Source: Gaiellasilicea sp031371615
GTDB taxonomy: Bacteria > Actinomycetota > Thermoleophilia > Gaiellales > Gaiellaceae
Direction of reading: 5' to 3'
DNA: 18,267 bases
Assembly: GCA_031371615.1 (NCBI GenBank)
Contig: JANMJY010000289.1
Location: 1-18,267, forward strand
The stretch's first letter is position 1; every line of letters starts with the position of its first letter. The notes under the pieces were generated by a model. The model did no database searches. It had not been told where the DNA came from and worked only from the letters and a program-made list of their open reading frames with translations. Both the position numbers and the translations under genes were made by a program. Below are positions 13,300 through 18,267 of this stretch, piece after piece.

Positions 13300-14412
13300 T
13301 CAGGTCGTCAGGTCGAGGATGACGCGAAGTGCCTCGCCCGAGCGCATGAGGGCGAACGCGCGGGAGACCTCGTCGAGTGGCAGCGTGTGCGAGACGAGCC
13401 GGTCGAGGGGCAGGCGGCCGCTGCGGTAGAGCTCGAGCGTGCGGGGAAAGTCGCGCTCGGGCCTCGAGGAGCCGTAGATCGAGCCCAGCACGCGCCGCTC
13501 CATCCGGGGGATCGAGATCGCCGGCAGCGGCAGGACCGCGTCCTCCCGCGGGATCCCGATCAGCACGGCGGCGCCGCGCGGGCGCGTCGAGAGGAACGCT
13601 GCCAGCATCGCCTCGGGCCGGCCCGTCGCCTCGATCGCGTAGTCGACCCCCCCGCCCGAGGCTTCGCGGATCGCCTCCGCGGTCGATTCCGGGTCGCCCG
13701 TCCAGAGCACGCCGCTGCTTGCGCCGAGGTCGCGCGCCGCGTCGAGCTTCGAGGCGGTGGCGTCGACGGCGACGACCGGCTCCGCACCGACCGCGACGGC
13801 GGCCAGCAGCGCCGAAAGGCCGACGCCGCCGCACCCGATCACTGCGACGCGGTCTCCGGGACGGACGCCCGCCGTGCGCCAGACGGCGCCGACGCCTGTC
13901 GTCACGGCGCAGCCGACGAGACCCGCTATCGCGAACGGCACGTCTCGTGCGATCGGCACGCACGATCGCTCCGGCACGACGCACGCCTCCGCGAACGTCG
14001 AGAGGAACGAGTAGTGGTAGACGGGCTCTCCCTCCCGCGACAGGCGCGTCGTCCCGTCCATCAACCCGCCCGTGCCCATCGCGGGCCACGCGGTCGAGCA
14101 CAGCTGCGGCAGCTCGCGCAGGCACTCGGCGCACTCGCCGCACGCGGGCGACCACGACAACGCGACGTGGGCGCCGACCGCGACGCGCCCGACTCCGGGG
14201 CCGACGGCCTCGACCACGCCTGCGCCCTCATGGCCGAGCACGGCCGGGCACCGCGTCTCGGACGTCCCGTCGATCGCGTTGAAGTCCGAGTGGCAGACAC
14301 CGCTCGCGTGGAGCCGCACGAGCACCTCGCCCGGCCCGGGCGGCGCGAGGTCGAGCTCCTGCACCTCGAGCTCGCCGCCCGTGTGCTCGAGGACGGCGGC
14401 CCGGATCCTCAC
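13300..14412 (-). CDS. Zinc-dependent alcohol dehydrogenase (MDR family)
   Basis: This 370-residue zinc alcohol dehydrogenase oxidises alcohols or reduces aldehydes with NAD(P). Catalytic zinc ligands are Cys40 in GVCHSDFN and His61/Glu62 in GHEGAG, with a third in the GLVGCAVTTGVGAV segment. The structural zinc site is the four-cysteine cluster Cys91, Cys94, Cys97, Cys105. The Rossmann domain carries VIGCGGVGLSALLAA. It resembles the class III/AdhC branch, whose members include thiol-dependent formaldehyde dehydrogenases, but that specificity is not shown. The GTG start (14412-14410) overlaps the ABC ATPase stop as GTGA. Being the last gene of the importer operon, it probably acts on the imported compound or its first product. 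It converges with the HIBADH-type gene, 16 nt apart. Confidence 0.92.
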   Translation of the reverse strand: MRIRAAVLEHTGGELEVQELDLAPPGPGEVLVRLHASGVCHSDFNAIDGTSETRCPAVLGHEGAGVVEAVGPGVGRVAVGAHVALSWSPACGECAECLRELPQLCSTAWPAMGTGGLMDGTTRLSREGEPVYHYSFLSTFAEACVVPERSCVPIARDVPFAIAGLVGCAVTTGVGAVWRTAGVRPGDRVAVIGCGGVGLSALLAAVAVGAEPVVAVDATASKLDAARDLGASSGVLWTGDPESTAEAIREASGGGVDYAIEATGRPEAMLAAFLSTRPRGAAVLIGIPREDAVLPLPAISIPRMERRVLGSIYGSSRPERDFPRTLELYRSGRLPLDRLVSHTLPLDEVSRAFALMRSGEALRVILDLTT

Positions 14413-16439
14413 GCCGTGACGCGTTCGTCCGCGGGGCGCTGCAGCCGCCGAAGCTCGTCGAGCGGGATGTGGCAGCGCAGCAGGTGCCCCGGCTCGGCCT
14501 CGACGAGCGGCGGTTCGGTCTCCTCGCACACTGCCCCGAGCTTGCGCGGGCAACGCGTGTGGAAGACGCATCCTGTCGGTGGGCTCGCGGCGCTCGGAAT
14601 GTCGCCCTCGAGCCTGATCCGGTTCCGGCCGCCGCCGTCGACCGTCGGCACGGCGGAGAGCAGCGCTTCCGTGTACGGGTGGTGCGGGCCGTCGAAGACG
14701 ACGTCCGCCGCCCCGAGCTCCATCAGCCGGCCGAGGTAGAGCACGGCGATGCGGTCGGAGATGTAGCGCACGACGCCGAGGTCGTGGCTGATGAAGAGGT
14801 ACGAGACGCCGCGCTCCGCCTGGAGCTCGACGAGGAGGTTGAGAATCGCTGCCTGCACCGACACGTCGAGCGCGCTCGACGGCTCGTCGCAGACGACGAG
14901 CTTCGGATCGCCGGCGAACGCACGCGCGATCGCGACTCGTTGCTTGAGCCCGCCGGAGAGCTGGACGGGCTTCTGCGTCAGCGTGAGCTCCGAGATGCGG
15001 ACTCGCCCGGCGAGCTCCGTCACGCGCCGCTCGCCCTCCGCGCCGCGGACGCCCGCGAGCTTGCGAAGCGAGCGAAGGAGGATGCGGCGGACCGAATGCC
15101 GCCTGTTCAGAGCCGAGTCGGGATTCTGGAAAACGATCTGGAGCGCGCGAAGGTCGGCGCGGGAGCGCTTCCGGAAGAGCGGCGCGAGCGTGCGCCCCTC
15201 GAGCTCGACGGAGCCGGCGCTGGGCCCGATGATCCCGAGCAGGGTGCGGGCGAGAGTCGTCTTGCCGCTGCCCGACTCGCCGACCAGGCCCAGGGTCTCT
15301 CCCGGCCAGATCGCCGCGCTCACGCCGGAGAGCGCCCGCACGTCATGGCCGCGCTGGTGGAAGACCTTGCCGAGATCGTCGAACCTGACGACGGGCTCGG
15401 CGGCACGGTCGACGGGCGGCAGCGTCACGTCTGCGACCTCCGCACGCGGCAGCTCTCCCGCCCGGTCGTGGTGGAAGCAGCGGGCGAGATGACCCGGCGC
15501 GACCTCGGTGACCGCAGGCTCCTCCGTGTGGCAGCGCTCGTCGGCGAGCGCGCAGCGGTCGGCGAACACGCAGCCCGGGATCTCCGCGCCGAGGCTGGGG
15601 AGGAAGCCCGGGATCGTGTCGAGCCGCCCGTGGTCCTTGCGCACACCGCCGCGGGGGATGCAGCGCAGGAGGCCGACGGTGTACGGGTGGCGTGGATCCT
15701 TGAGGACGGTCTCGACCGGGCCCTCCTCGACCAGGCGGCCTGCGTAGAGCACTCCGACCCGGTCGCACATCTTCGAGATGACGCCGAGGTTGTGGCTGAT
15801 GAACAGGACGGCCGTTTCGAGCTCCGCCTGGAGCTGCGCGACGAGGTCGAGCACCTCGGCCTCGACCGTTGCGTCGAGCCCGGTCGTCGGCTCGTCGAGG
15901 ATGAGGAGGGTCGGATCCTTGGCGAGGGCCATCGCGATCACCACGCGCTGCTGCATGCCGCCCGAGAGCTGGTGCGGGTAGCGGCTCATCACGCTTGCGG
16001 GGTCGGCGATCTGCACCCGCTCGAGCGCCGCGCGGGCGCGCTCCCCCGCGTCCCGGCGGGACAGGCCGAGGACGGTGAACGCCTCGGCCACCTGCGCGCC
16101 GATGCGCATGCCGGGGTTCAGGGCCGCCGCCGGGTTCTGGTAGACCATCGAGACCGTGCGCGCGTGATACTCGCGAAGCTCGCGCTTCCCGAGCCCGAGG
16201 ACGTCCCGGCCGGCGACCGAGACAGCACCTCCGGACACGCGTCCGTTGCGCGGGAGGTAGCGCACGATTCCGAGCGCGACGGTCGACTTGCCGCAGCCCG
16301 ACTCGCCCACGAGGCCGTACGAGCGCCCGCGCTCGATCGAGAACGACACACCGCGGAGAACCGGCCGGTCGATGCCGCGAACCCGGTACGCGAGCTCGAG
16401 ATCCGAGACCTCGAGCGCGTTCGCGGTCGCCGTGCTCAT
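14409..16439 (-). CDS. Fused DppD-DppF-type ABC transporter ATPase (two nucleotide-binding domains)
   Basis: This 676-residue protein joins two ATPases of the oligopeptide/dipeptide (Opp/Dpp) importer type. Domain 1: Walker A GESGCGKST (45-53), Q-loop Gln101, signature LSGGMQQR (158-165), Walker B with Asp182-Glu183, switch His216. Domain 2: GESGSGKTT (387-395), Gln438, LSGGLKQR (494-501), Asp518-Glu519, His552. Each half ends in the oligopeptide C-terminal domain with four cysteines (290, 296, 303, 321; and 624, 630, 638, 656). All catalytic residues are present in both halves. The ATG start (16439) overlaps the permease stop as ATGA; the open frame extends further up but homology does not. 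It should energise the two permeases encoded just upstream. Substrate unknown. Confidence 0.95.
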   Translation of the reverse strand: MSTATANALEVSDLELAYRVRGIDRPVLRGVSFSIERGRSYGLVGESGCGKSTVALGIVRYLPRNGRVSGGAVSVAGRDVLGLGKRELREYHARTVSMVYQNPAAALNPGMRIGAQVAEAFTVLGLSRRDAGERARAALERVQIADPASVMSRYPHQLSGGMQQRVVIAMALAKDPTLLILDEPTTGLDATVEAEVLDLVAQLQAELETAVLFISHNLGVISKMCDRVGVLYAGRLVEEGPVETVLKDPRHPYTVGLLRCIPRGGVRKDHGRLDTIPGFLPSLGAEIPGCVFADRCALADERCHTEEPAVTEVAPGHLARCFHHDRAGELPRAEVADVTLPPVDRAAEPVVRFDDLGKVFHQRGHDVRALSGVSAAIWPGETLGLVGESGSGKTTLARTLLGIIGPSAGSVELEGRTLAPLFRKRSRADLRALQIVFQNPDSALNRRHSVRRILLRSLRKLAGVRGAEGERRVTELAGRVRISELTLTQKPVQLSGGLKQRVAIARAFAGDPKLVVCDEPSSALDVSVQAAILNLLVELQAERGVSYLFISHDLGVVRYISDRIAVLYLGRLMELGAADVVFDGPHHPYTEALLSAVPTVDGGGRNRIRLEGDIPSAASPPTGCVFHTRCPRKLGAVCEETEPPLVEAEPGHLLRCHIPLDELRRLQRPADERVTA

Positions 16440-17314
16440 CGCTCGTACACCTCCCGGATCCCGTCGGCGACGAGGTTCACGGCGACGACCAGGCTCGCGA
16501 TCGCGAGCGCCGGGAAGAACGTCATCCACCAGTACGGGTCGATCAGCGTCCAGTACTGGTTGATCTGCGCGGCCCAGTCGGGCGAAGGCGCGGCGACGCC
16601 GAAGCCGATGAACGTCAGGGAGGCGACCGTGAAGATCGCGTAGCCCAGGCGCACGGTGAACTCCACGACGACCGGCGACATCACGTTGGGGAGGATCTCC
16701 ACGACCATGAGGTAGGGGGCGCGCTCGCCGCGGAGGCGCGCCGCCTGGACGTAGTCCAGCTCAGCCTCGGAGAGCACCGCGGCCCGCACGGTTCGCGAGA
16801 CCACCGGGCTGAAGATCAATCCGATGATGATCACGACCACCCACGTGCCCGACCTTCCGATCGCGGTCACGATCAGGATTGCCGTGATGATCAGCGGCAG
16901 CGACAGGACTGCGTCGATCACGCGGCTGGCCGCGTCGTCGACGATGCCGCGGAAGTAGCCCGTCACCAGCCCGAGCATCGTTCCGAAGACGGTGCCGAGC
17001 AGGGTGGCCATCGGCGCGATCAGGAGCACGTTGCGCGATCCGGCCAGGACCCGAGACAGGATGTCGCGACCGTTCGTGTCGGTCCCGAAGGGATGCGCCC
17101 AGGTCGGCTTGAGGCTCGTCACGAACTGGTTGTCGAAGATTGGGTCGTGCGGCGTGACGAGGCCGGGGAAGAGCGCGCAGAAGATCCAGAAGAGGATGAC
17201 GACCCCGCCCGCGAGCACCGTGCGCGAGCGGAGGAGCAGCCGCAGCCGCTCCGAGCGCGCGGTCCTGGACTCGGAGCGGGCCGGTACGGCCGGTGACCCC
17301 TCGACAGTCGTCAC
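16436..17314 (-). CDS. ABC transporter permease, DppC/OppC-like
   Basis: This 292-residue inner-membrane permease belongs to the binding-protein-dependent transport family. An N-terminal charged stretch and first membrane helix (about 32-52, VLAGGVVILFWIFCALFPGL) are followed by the periplasmic segment with the DppC hallmark HPFGTDTNGRDILSRV, then about five further helices. The cytoplasmic EAA loop that contacts the ATPase is visible as EAELDYVQAARLRG..PYLMVVEILPNVMSPVVV. It ends in YWWMTFFPALAIASLVVAVNLVADGIREV, typical of the family. The start is GTG 17314, overlapping the upstream permease stop as GTGA; the longer open frame upstream is only overlap with that gene. It pairs with the DppB-like protein to form the channel. 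Confidence 0.94.
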   Translation of the reverse strand: MTTVEGSPAVPARSESRTARSERLRLLLRSRTVLAGGVVILFWIFCALFPGLVTPHDPIFDNQFVTSLKPTWAHPFGTDTNGRDILSRVLAGSRNVLLIAPMATLLGTVFGTMLGLVTGYFRGIVDDAASRVIDAVLSLPLIITAILIVTAIGRSGTWVVVIIIGLIFSPVVSRTVRAAVLSEAELDYVQAARLRGERAPYLMVVEILPNVMSPVVVEFTVRLGYAIFTVASLTFIGFGVAAPSPDWAAQINQYWTLIDPYWWMTFFPALAIASLVVAVNLVADGIREVYER

Positions 17315-18264
17315 TCGACCGTTCCGAGGCGGATGCGCGGGTTCAGGACGGCATAGAGGATGTCGGCGACCAGCGTCACGACGAGGTACGTGATCCCGAC
17401 GACGAGGACGCCCGCCGTGAGGAGGGGAAGGTCCTTCTGGCGGGCGGCCTCGTAGATGAGACTGCCGATCCCCTGGTAGTTGAAGAGCACCTCGACCACG
17501 ACGAGCCCGCCGACGAGATACCCGACCTGGACGGCGACGACGGCGATCGTCGGCAGCAGGGCGTTGCGGAGCACATGCCGTCGGATCACGACCGACGACG
17601 GAAGCCCCTTGAGATAGGCCGTGCGCGCGTAGTCGCTGTCGAGCGCCTCGATCATCCCCGCCCGGGTGATGCGGGCGATGTAGCCGAAGAGCACGAGCGT
17701 GAGGGTCAGCGCCGGCAGCAGCAGGTACTTCGCCTGCGTGAGCAGGCCTGCGCCCTCCTCCCATTGCGCGGTCACCGGCAGCCAGCGGAGCCAGATCGCG
17801 AACGCGAGGATGAGGAAGATCCCGGACACGAACTCGGGCATCGCTGCGAACGACAGCCCTGCGATCGTGATCGCCTTGTCCGTCGGCCGGCCGTAACGGA
17901 GCCCCGCGACGATGCCGCCCAGGATCGAGACGGGGACGCAGATCAGGAACGCGACCAGCGCGAGCTTGAAGGAGTTCGAGAGCGCCGGGCCGAGCAGGTC
18001 CCAGGCGGGAACCTGTTTCGAGAGCGATCTGCCGAGGTCACCGTGCAGCAGTCCGCCCGCCCAGTCCGTGTACTGGGCAAAGAGCGACCGGTTGGCGCCG
18101 AGTTGCTCGTTGAGCGCGTCGACCGACTCCTGCGTGGCGAACGGCCCGAGGACGCTGCGGCCGACGTTGCCGGGGAGCACCGAGGACACCGCGAACACGA
18201 TCACGCTGAGCAGGAACAGCGTCACGAGCGCCAGGCCGAGACGCTTGAGCAGGAACCGTGTCAC
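17311..18264 (-). CDS. ABC transporter permease, DppB/OppB-like
   Basis: This 317-residue inner-membrane permease is the DppB-type partner. It starts with the family's RFLLKRLGLALVTLFLLSVIVF helix, has the periplasmic TQESVDALNEQLGANRSLFAQYTDW and LHGDLGRSL blocks, five further membrane helices, and the EAA loop MIEALDSDYARTAYLKGLPS. It ends in the VADILYAVLNPRIRLG segment common to DppB proteins. The GTG start at 18264 is 3 nt from the window edge, so the ribosome binding site cannot be seen, but the N-terminus matches the family and the gene looks complete. A solute-binding protein gene would be expected nearby; it is not in the window and may lie beyond the right edge. Confidence 0.94.
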   Translation of the reverse strand: MTRFLLKRLGLALVTLFLLSVIVFAVSSVLPGNVGRSVLGPFATQESVDALNEQLGANRSLFAQYTDWAGGLLHGDLGRSLSKQVPAWDLLGPALSNSFKLALVAFLICVPVSILGGIVAGLRYGRPTDKAITIAGLSFAAMPEFVSGIFLILAFAIWLRWLPVTAQWEEGAGLLTQAKYLLLPALTLTLVLFGYIARITRAGMIEALDSDYARTAYLKGLPSSVVIRRHVLRNALLPTIAVVAVQVGYLVGGLVVVEVLFNYQGIGSLIYEAARQKDLPLLTAGVLVVGITYLVVTLVADILYAVLNPRIRLGTVE

Positions 18265-18267
18265 CGG

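Noticed and set aside
14469..16643. 724-codon open frame on the plus strand
   Set aside because: It lies opposite the fused ABC ATPase, whose motifs are complete. Its translation is rich in Arg, Glu and Ala without any family motif; it is a high-GC antisense shadow.
1..18267. CRISPR arrays, tRNA/rRNA genes, insertion sequences, phage or defence genes
   Set aside because: I found no regularly spaced repeats, cloverleaf-like segments, transposase or integrase motifs, or known defence domains on either strand.

Overview
The window is high-GC DNA with dense, mostly co-oriented genes, many GTG starts and frequent 1-4 nt stop/start overlaps. This suits an actinobacterium, possibly of the Thermoleophilia type; that placement is inference from codon style (CTC/GTC/TCG/GAG-rich) and gene content, since no rRNA or marker gene is present. 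The first ~485 bp looks different: it is CTG/GTG/AGC-rich, reads like a proteobacterial PaaI-family thioesterase, and carries a frameshift. It may be a transferred fragment or an assembly join.

Layout. (1) 52-485, plus strand: frameshifted hotdog thioesterase. (2) 482-10378, minus strand, reading right to left: a ten-gene run of Fae-like protein, mandelate-racemase-type enolase-superfamily enzyme, PuuC-like aldehyde dehydrogenase, GabD-like succinate-semialdehyde dehydrogenase, HAL-family aromatic amino acid lyase without the MIO tripeptide, amidohydrolase_2 protein, thiol (cysteine-type) dioxygenase, MDR-family oxidoreductase, DUF1349 protein and a 1-Cys peroxiredoxin-like protein. (3) 10379-10528: a 150-bp divergent regulatory region. 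(4) 10529-13283, plus strand: IclR-family regulator, second MDR oxidoreductase and 3-hydroxyisobutyrate-dehydrogenase-type reductase. (5) 13300-18264, minus strand: DppB-like permease, DppC-like permease, fused DppD-DppF-type ATPase and zinc alcohol dehydrogenase, all joined by 4-nt overlaps. The matching solute-binding protein is not in the window and may lie beyond the right edge.

Working model (inference): an IclR-controlled catabolic locus. A peptide/opine/glycoside-type ABC importer brings in a small nitrogen- or sulfur-containing or acid-sugar-like compound. Lyase, dehydratase, amidohydrolase and dioxygenase steps break it down, and several dehydrogenases handle the resulting aldehydes and semialdehydes. 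The Fae-like protein hints that formaldehyde or a similar reactive carbonyl is released. The most unusual members are the MIO-less lyase, the Fae homologue with no methanopterin genes in sight, and the enolase-superfamily enzyme with a KxR rather than KxK motif. I cannot name the substrate. Apart from the 150-bp divergent region, no stretch longer than 100 bp lacks a gene. I saw no tRNA, rRNA, CRISPR array, insertion sequence or origin.
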